A stretch of DNA of 54,952 nucleotides from an uncultured Ectothiorhodospiraceae bacterium (GTDB lineage Bacteria > Pseudomonadota > Gammaproteobacteria > UBA6429 > Thiohalophilaceae): contig CAMYJG010000011.1 of assembly GCA_947258695.1 (NCBI GenBank), positions 1 to 54,952 on the forward strand, written 5' to 3'. Position 1 is the first letter of the stretch; each line of letters begins with the position of its first letter. Positions 25,005 to 34,046 of the stretch are shown in pieces. A program made the translations under genes and the position numbers. The notes under the pieces were generated by a model, which was not told where the DNA came from, did not search any database, and was given only the letters and a program-made list of their open reading frames with translations.

Positions 25005-26318
25005 TTACTTATTCACGCGATACGGAGACCATACTGGTTCTCTAACATCACCACTCTTAAAACTTAAACGTTGTCGTGCCCTACCATCAACTGAAACGGC
25101 AGATAATATTCCCCGATATTTTTCTTCAGTTGCATAAATAATCATACGACCATTCGGCGCAAAACTGGGCGATTCATCTAGTTGGCCATTGGTTAAAACA
25201 CGAAAATTCTGCGTACCTCTTTCCAGCACGGCAATTCTAAATGTTCCCTGACTTCGATGCACCATAGCAATATAACGGCCATCGGAAGATACTGTGGCTC
25301 GGGAATTATAATTCCCTTCGAAAGTAAGACGCTGAGCCCGGCCAACCGGTTTATTCCTGTTTAACTTAATCTCATAAAGTTGCGGCGAGCCGCCACGATC
25401 CGAAGTAAAAACTAAACCTTTATTATCTGGTAACCATTCGGCTTCAGTATCAATGGCATAACTGCGAGTTACACGTGTTAACTTACGCGAATTGACATTT
25501 AATATGTAAATTTCCGGATTACCATCCTTAGATAACGTTAATGCAAGGTGTTTTCCATCTGGCGACCAGCGTGGTGCATTATTTAGACCTTTAAAAGAAG
25601 CCAGGATTGTTCTTTTTGCTGAAAAAACATTTTGTACGACCACCTCAGGACGGCCACTAAGAAAAGAAACATACGCTAAACGGGTGCCATCAGGTGACCA
25701 GCTTGGTGACATTAAAGGCTGCGGTGAGGTGTATATTATTTTTTCGTTATAACCATCGGCATCTGCAATCGCAAGCTGATAACGTTTTTTATTATTTTTA
25801 CCCCGTGTCACCGTGATATAAGAAATATGTGTATTGAAAGCCCCTTCTTCGCCGGTAATTGTTTTATAAATAATATCGCTAATATGGTGTGCCGTGCGTC
25901 TCAAGCCACTGTTTAGACTGCGGATACTGTAACCGGCGAGCTGCCGTCCTTTAAACACATCCAACAACTGAAACTGAACCTGAAAGCTACCATCTATCAA
26001 TGAGTGAATCTTACCGACAACCAGGTATCCAACATTTAATGCACGCCATGTTTGATATTTAACCTGAGAGCCTTCATGAGGCTTAGAAAGTAAATCTTTA
26101 TTTGGAAGAGGCGCAAACAACCCGCTTCTTTGTAAATCAGCAGCGATAATATTTTTAAGACTAACAGGCGGTGTTCCTTTTCCTTTCCATTCAAATGGAA
26201 TAATGGCAATAGGTTGCGCTCCTTCTGAACCATGAGTAATTTCTATGGTTAGCACCGCATGCGCTAACGAAGAGAAACTTAACCATAAAATTAACAATAT
26301 GCTACTGTATCGAATCAT
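25005..26318 (-). CDS. tolB: TolB periplasmic beta-propeller protein
   Basis: A 437-residue periplasmic protein. A signal peptide (about 22 residues) is followed by an N-terminal alpha/beta domain and a six-bladed propeller with repeats such as PSWSPDGTRLAYVS and PRWSPDGKHLALTLS. It links Pal at the outer membrane with TolA. It lies in the usual tolA-tolB-pal order. Confidence 0.96.
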   Translation of the reverse strand: MIRYSSILLILWLSFSSLAHAVLTIEITHGSEGAQPIAIIPFEWKGKGTPPVSLKNIIAADLQRSGLFAPLPNKDLLSKPHEGSQVKYQTWRALNVGYLVVGKIHSLIDGSFQVQFQLLDVFKGRQLAGYSIRSLNSGLRRTAHHISDIIYKTITGEEGAFNTHISYITVTRGKNNKKRYQLAIADADGYNEKIIYTSPQPLMSPSWSPDGTRLAYVSFLSGRPEVVVQNVFSAKRTILASFKGLNNAPRWSPDGKHLALTLSKDGNPEIYILNVNSRKLTRVTRSYAIDTEAEWLPDNKGLVFTSDRGGSPQLYEIKLNRNKPVGRAQRLTFEGNYNSRATVSSDGRYIAMVHRSQGTFRIAVLERGTQNFRVLTNGQLDESPSFAPNGRMIIYATEEKYRGILSAVSVDGRARQRLSFKSGDVREPVWSPYRVNK

Positions 26319-26348
26319 TATATAAAATCTCTATTCTCTTTTTCACTT

Positions 26349-27188
26349 TTAAGCATTTGGATCAAAAACAAACTCAACTTCACGAAAATGATCAAACAAA
26401 CCAGTACTCGACTCAGGTACTGGTAGTGGTGATGCTTTGTTAACCGCCATTTCGACTGAACGGTCAAACGCCGCATTGCCACTGCTCTGAGTTACACGCA
26501 CACTCACAACATCTCCACTCGGTATCAGCCTGACAAGAATTTTACACTTCATTCCTTTTTGATAGCTAGCAGGAAAAATCCAGTTTCGCGTTATCTGGCC
26601 TCTGATTAACCCTTTATATTTCGAAACTTCACTTTGCTCAAATGCAGCACGTTTCTTTTGGGCGGCGGCACGCTTTTGTTGTGCAATTTTTTCCTGTCGC
26701 AGCTTTTCTTCAAACTCAAGCTGCGCTTGTTTTTGCTGACGCTCTTTTTCCAGTTTTTTAATTTTTTCCTGTGTTTCTTTTTCTTTGCGTTCCTGTTCTT
26801 TGCGTTTTCTTTCTAGTACTGCAAGTCGTTTCTTTTCTTCAGCTCGTTTCTTTTTGTTCAATAAAGCCTGTTCTTTTTGTTTTTTCTTTAATGCACGTAA
26901 CTTACGTTCTTCTTTTTTACGATCTCTTTGAGCTTTCTTTGCCTTATCCTGTAATTTTTTTTGTTCACGTTTCTTACGTATATCCGCTTGCTTTAGCTTT
27001 TTTATTTCTTCTTCAATTTTTCGTTCATCTATGGCAACAGCTTCTATCACTTTATCTTTTTTTACTGCTGAAATATTTGGTTCAGAAGATTTAAAACTAA
27101 CACCGATAGCAATAAATGCCAGCACATGCACAATCACTGCCCAAATAAGCACAGTCGGGTTTTCTTTAATAGTCTGCCAGATAGTCAT
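26349..27188 (-). CDS. tolA: TolA membrane-spanning energy transducer
   Basis: A 279-residue inner-membrane protein. One N-terminal membrane helix (PTVLIWAVIVHVLAFIAIG) is followed by a long Lys/Arg/Glu/Gln-rich coiled coil (about residues 45-185) and a C-terminal TonB-like domain (YKGLIRGQITRNWIFPASYQKGMKCKILVRLIPSGD). TolA transfers proton-motive energy from TolQR to Pal and TolB. Low-complexity bases give many shadow frames here. Confidence 0.94.
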   Translation of the reverse strand: MTIWQTIKENPTVLIWAVIVHVLAFIAIGVSFKSSEPNISAVKKDKVIEAVAIDERKIEEEIKKLKQADIRKKREQKKLQDKAKKAQRDRKKEERKLRALKKKQKEQALLNKKKRAEEKKRLAVLERKRKEQERKEKETQEKIKKLEKERQQKQAQLEFEEKLRQEKIAQQKRAAAQKKRAAFEQSEVSKYKGLIRGQITRNWIFPASYQKGMKCKILVRLIPSGDVVSVRVTQSSGNAAFDRSVEMAVNKASPLPVPESSTGLFDHFREVEFVFDPNA

Positions 27189-27191
27189 TAC

Positions 27192-27641
27192 TTAATAATC
27201 CGGTGTTTCTGTCACTAAACCGACTTTGGCAACACCTGACTTTTGCAGCTGTGCCATAATAGAAACAACTGCACCGTAGTTAACAGACTTATCACCTTTA
27301 ATATAAATCCCCTGGCCGGGGCGATGACGCATAACCGCAGCAACACGAGTAATTATATTTTCTACGCTTAATGGTTTATCTGAATCATCACCAATATTAA
27401 TATAATATTGTCCCTTGGCATCAACAGAAACAACAACTGGCTCTTCCTGATCTTCTGTCATTGCTTTTGCAAAGGTTTGTGGTAATTCCACTTGCACCCC
27501 TTCAGTCAGTAAAGGTGCGGTCACCATAAAAATAACAAGTAACACAAGCATGACGTCAATGTAAGGAACGACATTAATTTCTGACATACGACGCTTACGA
27601 AAACGCGTGCTTGAATTTTGTGGTGATGAACCGGTACTCAT
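27192..27641 (-). CDS. tolR: TolR inner-membrane protein
   Basis: A 149-residue ExbD/TolR-family protein. The single membrane helix has the conserved proton-path aspartate (NVVPYIDVMLVLLVIFMVTAP), followed by a periplasmic domain. It works with TolQ as the proton-driven motor of Tol-Pal. It begins 5 bases after tolQ ends. Confidence 0.96.
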   Translation of the reverse strand: MSTGSSPQNSSTRFRKRRMSEINVVPYIDVMLVLLVIFMVTAPLLTEGVQVELPQTFAKAMTEDQEEPVVVSVDAKGQYYINIGDDSDKPLSVENIITRVAAVMRHRPGQGIYIKGDKSVNYGAVVSIMAQLQKSGVAKVGLVTETPDY

Positions 27642-27646
27642 AACAA

Positions 27647-28324
27647 TTAACTTATATGTGCCTGACGTTGTAGTAAGGTTGAAAACTCTTCCAGGAAAAT
27701 ATCGTAACGATTAATTATTCGTTCAATATCATTTGAATAACGGTTATATGCAATTACAGCTGGAATCGCAGCAAATAAGCCCATCGCCGTTGCAATTAGA
27801 GCTTCTGCAATACCCGGTGCTACCGAACCAATCGATGCATGTTTAACGGCGCCTAACGCTAAAAATGAGTTCATAATGCCCCAAACCGTACCAAATAACC
27901 CTATATATGGACTAATTGAGCCAACGGTTGCCAAGAAGGATAAATGGTTTTCCAATTCATCAACTTCCCGGTTTAATGCGACTCGCATAGTTCTTTGTGC
28001 ACCCTCAACCGTGACAACCGGATCAATTCCAGAACTTTTACGCAAGTGAGCAAACTCACGAAAACCTGATTCAAAAATAGCTTCTAAACCTGTTACTCGC
28101 TTTTTCTTAGCGGCAATTTTTGCGTAAAGCTCGGCTAAATCGGTACCAGACCAGAACCGTCGTTCAAAATAATCTGCTGCCACCTTGGCATCCTTAACCA
28201 TGATCCATTTCGCACGAATAATGACCCATGACAGTATTGATAAGACAAGTAATAACAACATCACCAGCTGAACTAAAAAACTGGCATCCAATATCAAACT
28301 TACTATTGAAAGTTCTGTGGTCAC
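27647..28324 (-). CDS. tolQ: TolQ inner-membrane motor protein
   Basis: A 225-residue MotA/TolQ/ExbB-family protein with three membrane helices. The family segment VGSISPYIGLFGTVWGIMNSFLALG and the GIAEALIATAMGLFAAIPAV helix are clear. The start is a GTG at 28324 with an AAGGGA site upstream; no in-frame ATG fits better. It follows ybgC closely. Confidence 0.95.
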   Translation of the reverse strand: MTTELSIVSLILDASFLVQLVMLLLLVLSILSWVIIRAKWIMVKDAKVAADYFERRFWSGTDLAELYAKIAAKKKRVTGLEAIFESGFREFAHLRKSSGIDPVVTVEGAQRTMRVALNREVDELENHLSFLATVGSISPYIGLFGTVWGIMNSFLALGAVKHASIGSVAPGIAEALIATAMGLFAAIPAVIAYNRYSNDIERIINRYDIFLEEFSTLLQRQAHIS

Positions 28325-28345
28325 AATGGTATCCCTTAAAAATAA

Positions 28346-28753
28346 TTACACTTTATTATATATATCAGCTGGCATTACTGCCGGCTTAAAATTATCTGCT
28401 GTTAAACAAGCTATTTTAATAGTGGCAACACATAATACATCGCTATTTCGTTTTACCACTTGCTCTACTGTAATACTTGCTTTACCTTTTTTTACTCGCT
28501 TGGTGCTGACAATAATTTCATCATTGAACCTGGCAGGTAACAAGTAATCTACCTGAACTGAGCGCACAACAAATATGACATTATTCTTTGCAATGAGTTC
28601 ATCCTGCTCAAAACCTTCTGCGCGCAACCATTCAGTTCTTGCCCGCTCCATATATTTCAGATAATTTGCATAGTAGACAACCCCACCTGAATCTGTATCT
28701 TCATAGTAAATACGTACAGGCCAAAGGAACGCGTTCTCATTTTCGGAAGTCAT
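28346..28753 (-). CDS. ybgC: YbgC-type acyl-CoA thioesterase
   Basis: A 135-residue hotdog-fold thioesterase. The motif YYEDTDSGGVVYYANYLKYMERARTEWLR contains the catalytic Asp region of the tol-pal-associated YbgC family. It acts on acyl-CoA or acyl-ACP and is linked to phospholipid metabolism. It is the first gene of the tol-pal cluster. Confidence 0.94.
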   Translation of the reverse strand: MTSENENAFLWPVRIYYEDTDSGGVVYYANYLKYMERARTEWLRAEGFEQDELIAKNNVIFVVRSVQVDYLLPARFNDEIIVSTKRVKKGKASITVEQVVKRNSDVLCVATIKIACLTADNFKPAVMPADIYNKV

Positions 28754-28811
28754 TATTAATAGTATATTTTCAAAATATTCACATTGCTGTGAACTGATGA
28801 TTATTTATCTC

Positions 28812-29849
28812 TTATTCTTCATTCTCAGAAATGTATTGCGTTATTGTTTCCGGTGCTTTGAGACCAAAATGTAAATAAGCATTTTGTGTTGCTACTCGAC
28901 CGCGAGGTGTGCGCATAATGAATCCCTGTTGAATTAAATAGGGTTCAATAACATCTTCTATGGTGCCACGTTCTTCACTCAATACTGCAGCTAAATTTTC
29001 TACACCAACCGGGCCACCCTGGAATTTCTCAATAATGGCCAGTAGTAAGCGTCGATCCATCATATCAAAACCAAACTTATCAACATCTAACAAATCCAGT
29101 GCTTTTATTGCTGTATCTTCATTAATAACACCGTTAGATTTTATTTCGGCAAAGTCACGTACCCGGCGCAATAAACGATTGGTAATTCGTGGTGTTCCAC
29201 GTGAGCGTCGGGCTATTTCATGTGCACCAGAGTCATCAATTTCCACTCCGAGAATAACAGCAGAACGTTTCACTATTGAGACAAGATCATCAACCGAGTA
29301 AAACTCAAGACGTTGTACAATACCAAAACGATCACGCAGTGGTGAGGTCAGCAAACCTGCTCTTGTTGTTGCACCGACAAGAGTAAAAGCGGGTAAATCC
29401 AGTTTAATTGAACGGGCCGCAGGTCCTTCACCGATCATAATATCTAACTGATAATCTTCCATTGCGGGATATAAAATTTCTTCAACAACAGGGCTTAAAC
29501 GGTGGATCTCATCAACAAACAAAACATCATGTGGTTCAAGATTGGTTAAAAGTGCGGCAAGATCGCCTGGCTTTTCTAATACCGGACCTGATGTATGACG
29601 CATATTCACGTCCAGCTCGTTGGCAATAATGTGTGAAAGTGTTGTTTTACCTAATCCCGGTGGTCCAAAAATAAGAACATGATCGAGGGCTTCTTTACGA
29701 CCACGTGCTGCCTGAATAAAAATATCCATTTGCTCCCGAACTTTTGGCTGACCTGCATAGTCAGCTAATTTTTCTGGGCGCATTGCTCTATCAATGGCTT
29801 CTTCACCATCAATTGAAGCTGCAGCGATTAAACGATCATTTTCTATCAT
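28812..29849 (-). CDS. ruvB: RuvB Holliday-junction branch-migration ATPase
   Basis: A 345-residue AAA+ motor. Walker A is GPPGLGKTT, Walker B is VLFVDEIHR, and sensor 1 is [21 protein letters not shown]-terminal winged helix ends the protein ([14 protein letters not shown]). RuvB hexamers drive branch migration at junctions bound by RuvA. A repeat element separates it from ruvA. Confidence 0.98.
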   Translation of the reverse strand: MIENDRLIAAASIDGEEAIDRAMRPEKLADYAGQPKVREQMDIFIQAARGRKEALDHVLIFGPPGLGKTTLSHIIANELDVNMRHTSGPVLEKPGDLAALLTNLEPHDVLFVDEIHRLSPVVEEILYPAMEDYQLDIMIGEGPAARSIKLDLPAFTLVGATTRAGLLTSPLRDRFGIVQRLEFYSVDDLVSIVKRSAVILGVEIDDSGAHEIARRSRGTPRITNRLLRRVRDFAEIKSNGVINEDTAIKALDLLDVDKFGFDMMDRRLLLAIIEKFQGGPVGVENLAAVLSEERGTIEDVIEPYLIQQGFIMRTPRGRVATQNAYLHFGLKAPETITQYISENEE

Positions 29850-29865
29850 TCTTTATATTTACCCT

Positions 29866-29958
29866 GTCATTGCGAGGAAACAAAGTGACCGCGGCAATCT
29901 CATGACGAATAGCACTTTTCTGAAGATTGCTTCAGTCATTTTATTCCTTCGCAATGAC
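29866..29958. repeat. Inverted-repeat element between ruvA and ruvB
   Basis: Ends GTCATTGCGAGGAA (29866-29879) and TTCCTTCGCAATGAC (29944-29958) are inverted copies apart from one extra base, with an inner GCAATCT/AGATTGC pair. It has no coding potential. It resembles the GTCATTGCGAGG-type short interspersed repeats I recall from many proteobacteria. A second small palindrome GACAAT-aac-ATTGTC (29956-29970) touches the ruvA stop. Confidence 0.75.
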
Positions 29959-29968
29959 AATAACATTG

Positions 29969-30583
29969 TCATTTTATAATGGATGCTTTTAATGCATCAC
30001 GAATAATTTCTTCACTGTTTAAATCTTGTGTATCAATTTGTGTCACCATCCTGCTTGCCTGTGGTGGTTTATAGCCTAACGCGATAAGTGCACTGACTGC
30101 TTCTTCCACAGGATCCGCTTTATGCTCAGCTTTTATTAATCCGGCCTGTACATTTTCGTCAGTCGGTGAAGCGGTGTGCCAATCTTTCAATTTATCACGC
30201 ATTTCAATGACTAATCGTTCAGCCGTTTTTTTACCAACGCCCGGTAAACGTACTAACGTTGCGGTATCATTATCCTGTATACAGCGGGCAAAATCATCTG
30301 CGCTAATACCTGATAAAATACTCAAGGCTAATTTAGCGCCAACACCATTAATTCTGATCAAACTTCTAAACATACGACGCTCTGCTTCTGTAGCAAAGCC
30401 GCATAACTGTTGTGCATCCTCGCGAACAACTAAATGTGTATGCAGTACGACTTCCTGATTAAGATCAGGCAACTGGTAAAACGTCGACATAGGCGCATCA
30501 ACTTCATAGCCGACGCCATTTACATCCAGCAGCAATGTCGGTGGTTGTTTAGTCAGCAATATACCTTTAAGTCGTCCGATCAT
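29969..30583 (-). CDS. ruvA: RuvA Holliday-junction binding protein
   Basis: A 204-residue tetrameric junction-binding subunit. It starts MIGRLKGILL at ATG 30583, as in other RuvA proteins; the longer frame would use a GTG at 30607 inside the repeat element. Helix-hairpin-helix motifs (LSILSGISADDFARCI, LVRLPGVGKKTAERLVIE) and a C-terminal RuvB-binding domain are visible. The length is close to the Escherichia coli protein. Confidence 0.96.
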   Translation of the reverse strand: MIGRLKGILLTKQPPTLLLDVNGVGYEVDAPMSTFYQLPDLNQEVVLHTHLVVREDAQQLCGFATEAERRMFRSLIRINGVGAKLALSILSGISADDFARCIQDNDTATLVRLPGVGKKTAERLVIEMRDKLKDWHTASPTDENVQAGLIKAEHKADPVEEAVSALIALGYKPPQASRMVTQIDTQDLNSEEIIRDALKASIIK

Positions 30584-30602
30584 ATGTAATATTCTTGTAA
30601 AC

Positions 30603-30726
30603 TTCACGAATAGTAAGAACTTAGATTACTACGTTAAAAACTTCCTCAAAATGCTCATGTACTTATTGTACACTCCGCTTTTTCGTCAGCTTTTGCCTTG
30701 TACTCTAAGTTCTTACTATCCGTGAA
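30603..30726. repeat. MITE-like element between ruvC and ruvA
   Basis: Terminal inverted repeats of 23 bases (30603-30625 and 30704-30726) match at 22 positions. The 78-base interior has no open frame and carries a small TGTAC-TTATT-GTACA palindrome (30659-30673). It fills the gap between ruvC and ruvA, so it is transcribed within the operon. Confidence 0.8.
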
Positions 30727-30738
30727 AACTCCTCGTTA

Positions 30739-31272
30739 TTAACGAACTCTTTGTATACGAGTTCGGGATGACGTTTTTCTCAGGGTTTCGATTCTGTTTT
30801 CCAGTGTCTGGCCGGTATGAGCATGACACAAGGCAATCGCTAACGCGTCTGCGGCATCTTCTTGCGGTGCGCGTGATAAACCCAGTAAATTCACCACCAT
30901 GTGTTGTACCTGTGTTTTAGCCGCATTTCCCTTTCCGACAACCGCTTTTTTGATTTGTGTTGGCGTGTATTCGCTCACCGGGATTTTTCTCAAGGCAACG
31001 GTAGATATCGCTGCTCCCCTGGCTTGACCCAGCTTTAAAGCTGAATCAACATTCCTGCTGACAAACACTTTTTCAATCGCCATTTCATCCGGCTGGAATT
31101 CATCCAGCAAGGCATTCAAGCCTTCGGCAATAATACAAAGTTTGTCGGCTAAATTATCAGCCTCAACCCGAATACAGCCGCTATTTAGCCAGATTGATTT
31201 ACCGGCAGTAAGCTCGATAATGCCATATCCTGTAAAGCGAGAACCGGGATCAATGCCTAAAATGCGTTTCAT
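30739..31272 (-). CDS. ruvC: RuvC Holliday-junction resolvase
   Basis: A 177-residue endonuclease that cuts Holliday junctions. Catalytic acidic residues are seen in GIDPGSR (D8), AIEKVFV and the PQEDAADALAIAL region. I start at ATG 31272 (MKRILGIDPG); the ten-residue extension would need a TTG and is not conserved. The gene begins only 32 bases past a strong bidirectional terminator. Confidence 0.95.
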   Translation of the reverse strand: MKRILGIDPGSRFTGYGIIELTAGKSIWLNSGCIRVEADNLADKLCIIAEGLNALLDEFQPDEMAIEKVFVSRNVDSALKLGQARGAAISTVALRKIPVSEYTPTQIKKAVVGKGNAAKTQVQHMVVNLLGLSRAPQEDAADALAIALCHAHTGQTLENRIETLRKTSSRTRIQRVR

Positions 31273-31304
31273 GGTTATGTAGGATACAAGGTAAACAGAC
31301 AAAG

Positions 31305-31332
31305 AAAAAGGGGAGTAAAAACTCCCCTTTTT
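31305..31332. terminator. Bidirectional terminator between yebC and ruvC
   Basis: AAAAAGGGGAGT (31305-31316) pairs perfectly with ACTCCCCTTTTT (31321-31332) around AAAA. Read from yebC, the stem ends in a run of T, a textbook terminator 18 bases past the yebC stop. Confidence 0.85.
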
Positions 31333-31350
31333 CCACTAATATTCAGTCAC

Positions 31351-32097
31351 TTAAACCAGCTGTTGCATGACTTCATCTGAAAAATCAGCATTTGTGTACA
31401 CATTTTGTACATCATCGAGATCCTCAAGCGCATCAACCAGACGCATGACTTTTTCCGCGTCGGCTAATTCGAGTTCTACCGAGGAGGATGGATTCATGGT
31501 TATTTCAGCCATATCAGTTTCAAAGCCTGCCGCAAACATCGCTTCTTTTACAGAGGTAAAAGTATCAGGGCTTGTTGTCACTTGTATCGAACCATCATCA
31601 TTGGTTTCAACATCTTCTGCACCCGCTTCCAATGCAGCTTCCATAATCGCATCTTCATCACTCCCCTGCGGATAAGTGATGGTGCCGATCTTAGTAAATA
31701 AATAGGAAACCGAACCATCTGTACCCAAATTACCACCTGACTTGGTAAACGCATGACGTACTTCAGACACCGTGCGATTAATATTATCTGTTAGACAATC
31801 AACCATAACGGCGACACCGGCAACACCATAACCTTCATACCGTACTTCATTATAATTTTCGCTATCACCTGCGCCGGCCCCACGCTGTATCGCTTTTTCT
31901 ACCGTGTCACGCTTCATATTTGCACTTAATGCTTTACTCACAGCATCTCGCAAGCGAGGATTATTATCTGCTTCAGGACCACCCATTTTCGAAGCGACGA
32001 CAATTTCCCGAATGAGCTTGGTAAAAATCTTACCGCGCTTTGCATCTTGTGCCGCTTTGCGATGCTTAATATTTGCAAACTTACTATGACCGGCCAT
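31351..32097 (-). CDS. yebC: YebC/PmpR-family protein
   Basis: A 248-residue YebC/TACO1-family protein. I start at ATG 32097 ([22 protein letters not shown]), which is the family N-terminus, with AAGAGA upstream; the longer frame has an unrelated 35-residue extension. Members have been described as transcription regulators and, more recently, as translation factors at poly-proline stalls. Linkage to ruvC is common in bacteria. Confidence 0.95.
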   Translation of the reverse strand: MAGHSKFANIKHRKAAQDAKRGKIFTKLIREIVVASKMGGPEADNNPRLRDAVSKALSANMKRDTVEKAIQRGAGAGDSENYNEVRYEGYGVAGVAVMVDCLTDNINRTVSEVRHAFTKSGGNLGTDGSVSYLFTKIGTITYPQGSDEDAIMEAALEAGAEDVETNDDGSIQVTTSPDTFTSVKEAMFAAGFETDMAEITMNPSSSVELELADAEKVMRLVDALEDLDDVQNVYTNADFSDEVMQQLV

Positions 32098-32200
32098 ACA
32101 AAATCTCTTAGTAACATTTAATAAAAAATTAATTTTAGCACGAGCTAAGCCAGGGATACGATGATTTTCAGTCAGAAAAAAAACTGGCTTATTTTTAAAC

Positions 32201-32229
32201 AAATAAAAAAGCCTGCTAAAAAGCAGGCT
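32201..32229 (-). terminator. Terminator of the FHA/PP2C/kinase operon
   Basis: AGCCTGC (32210-32216) pairs with GCAGGCT (32223-32229) over a 6-base loop, and read on the minus strand is followed by TTTTTTATTT. It ends the signalling operon 24 bases past its last stop. Confidence 0.82.
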
Positions 32230-32252
32230 CTTACTATTTAGATAATTTATCT

Positions 32253-32609
32253 TTAATCTTCATCCGGCAAATAGATGGCCGTTGATTCCATACCCGCTGA
32301 CTCATCATTTTCATAAATGAAATGGTGACTACCAATTTGAATATCATCACCGTTTCTGAGCTCAACAGATTTAACCAGGCAACCGTTTACTTGTGTGCCA
32401 TTAGTACTCCCCAGGTCTTCTAACCTGGCATCAAACTGTTCTTCCATATACTCATTTGGTGTCACAATAACCACAGCATGATGGCTGCTAGCCACGGCAT
32501 CATTGAGTTGAATATTATTATCCGACTTACGGCCAATCGTGGTTTTATTTAACCCCAGGTCATAGGTGTTGAGTGTTACACCTTCATGTTTAAGATATAA
32601 TTTAGGCAT
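32253..32609 (-). CDS. FHA-domain protein
   Basis: A 118-residue protein that is essentially one FHA phosphothreonine-binding domain: [22 protein letters not shown] and [13 protein letters not shown] carry the Gly-Arg, Ser-His and Asn residues that contact phosphothreonine. It is last in an operon with a Ser/Thr kinase, PP2C phosphatase and a second FHA protein, so it probably reads the kinase's output. Confidence 0.88.
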   Translation of the reverse strand: MPKLYLKHEGVTLNTYDLGLNKTTIGRKSDNNIQLNDAVASSHHAVVIVTPNEYMEEQFDARLEDLGSTNGTQVNGCLVKSVELRNGDDIQIGSHHFIYENDESAGMESTAIYLPDED

Positions 32610-32621
32610 AATTCAGTTCAC

Positions 32622-33245
32622 TTATTCTTCTATCGTAAATTTAAGTTCAGTAGATGCAACCTCGATAACGTCACCATCACCCAGCACCATACTTTCAGCA
32701 CCAATTTGTTTGCCATTTAATTTTGGAGAATCACCTTTTGCTCCTCCTGTCATAGGCATCAGATAGTAACTCTCACCGCGACGAGCAATGACAGCGACCT
32801 GGCTTGATGAACCTAACTTGGTGTAAGGTTTATTCAGTGCGATCGACTCACCTGCTTTAGCGCCTTTGGCAATAACAACACTTGCCTTAGCCGCTTTTTT
32901 CGCTTCTTTCGTTTCCTTCACAGGTGGTGCAATGACAACCGTACTTTCAAAATCCTGAACTGCATCATCAATAAATTTAAATTCGTGCTGACCAATTAAA
33001 ACCAAGTCACCATGGTTTAGCTGACGCTTACTGATCTGTTTACCATTAAGCTTGATACCATTTGTACTATTCATATCCTCAACATAAGTATGCTGCATAT
33101 GTAAAAAAGCGGCATGCGTTCCACTGACTGTTGGATCGTCCAGCACGATATCATTAGACGGTTTTCGTCCTACCGTGACTTTTTCTTTCGACAAATCATA
33201 TTCCTTAATGACTGTGCCCTGGTGTGTAATAATTAATCTAGCCAT
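32622..33245 (-). CDS. Two-domain FHA protein
   Basis: A 207-residue protein. The N-terminal FHA domain (residues about 1-95) is canonical: TVGRKPSNDIVLDD, SGTHAAF, EDMNSTNGIKLNG. After a Lys/Ala-rich linker, a second FHA-like domain (about 122-207) keeps the fold pattern but lacks the GRK and S-H residues (KLGSSSQVAVIARRG), so it probably does not bind phosphothreonine. Operon context as for its neighbours. Confidence 0.85.
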   Translation of the reverse strand: MARLIITHQGTVIKEYDLSKEKVTVGRKPSNDIVLDDPTVSGTHAAFLHMQHTYVEDMNSTNGIKLNGKQISKRQLNHGDLVLIGQHEFKFIDDAVQDFESTVVIAPPVKETKEAKKAAKASVVIAKGAKAGESIALNKPYTKLGSSSQVAVIARRGESYYLMPMTGGAKGDSPKLNGKQIGAESMVLGDGDVIEVASTELKFTIEE

Positions 33246-33275
33246 AAAAACTTTCTCTTATATTAAATATGTGTA

Positions 33276-34037
33276 CTATTTGCATGCAACCAGTATAACA
33301 GACACATTATCATGCCCGCCGTGATCTTTTGCCATCTCAACAAGATTTTCACTTGCTCTTTGTAAGTCCTGTCGTGATTTTACTAGTGTAGAAAATATTT
33401 GTTCATCGGTTATCATGTCACTTAAACCATCTGAACAAAGAAGATAAATATCATCTTTTTCAATTGCTTCTTGTGTCACATCAACCTTAACCTCTTCTGC
33501 AATACCTAAAGCACGAGTAATTAAATTCCGGTTAGTGGAGTTCAATGCTTCTTCTTCACTCATATAACCATTATCTATCATTTCCTGTACCAATGAGTGA
33601 TCTGTTGTGACCTGTTTTAATTCACCTTTACGGAAGCGATAAATACGTGAATCGCCAACACTGGCAAGAATAACCGCGTCATCATGAAATAGAGTCATTA
33701 CTACCGTTGTGCCCATCCCTGAGCATTCGGGATGAGTTTTTGCATGCAAGTTTATTTCATCATTTGCAAAAACAACTGCATCATGAACAACTTCTTTGAA
33801 ATCCATATCACCGGAATTTTTAATTTCAGGTGTCAGGACTTCTTCCAGTGCATCACTAATACTAGTGACAGCAAGTTCACTGGCAACCTCGCCAGCATTA
33901 TGCCCACCCATTCCATCAGCGAGGATGATCAGGCCTGATTCAAGTTTCCAGGAAATGAAATCTTCATTATGATCCCTGACTAAACCATCATCAGTTAATC
34001 CATGAATTTCAAGTTGTGGCGTTTTATTCACAATCAT
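33276..34037 (-). CDS. PP2C-family Ser/Thr protein phosphatase
   Basis: A 253-residue PppA/PrpC-type metal-dependent phosphatase. Motifs in order: DHNEDF, LADGMGGHNAGE, GMGTTVVM, SVGDSRIYRFRKGELKQVTTDHS, LLCSDGLSDM and GGHDNVSVI, with all metal-binding aspartates present. It lies 9 bases after the kinase gene and is expected to reverse its phosphorylation. Confidence 0.94.
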   Translation of the reverse strand: MIVNKTPQLEIHGLTDDGLVRDHNEDFISWKLESGLIILADGMGGHNAGEVASELAVTSISDALEEVLTPEIKNSGDMDFKEVVHDAVVFANDEINLHAKTHPECSGMGTTVVMTLFHDDAVILASVGDSRIYRFRKGELKQVTTDHSLVQEMIDNGYMSEEEALNSTNRNLITRALGIAEEVKVDVTQEAIEKDDIYLLCSDGLSDMITDEQIFSTLVKSRQDLQRASENLVEMAKDHGGHDNVSVILVACK

Positions 34038-34046
34038 AAACTCGCT

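Noticed and set aside
26634-27094. Phe/Leu-rich plus-strand frames opposite tolA
   Set aside because: They arise from the Lys/Glu-rich coiled coil of tolA read on the other strand.
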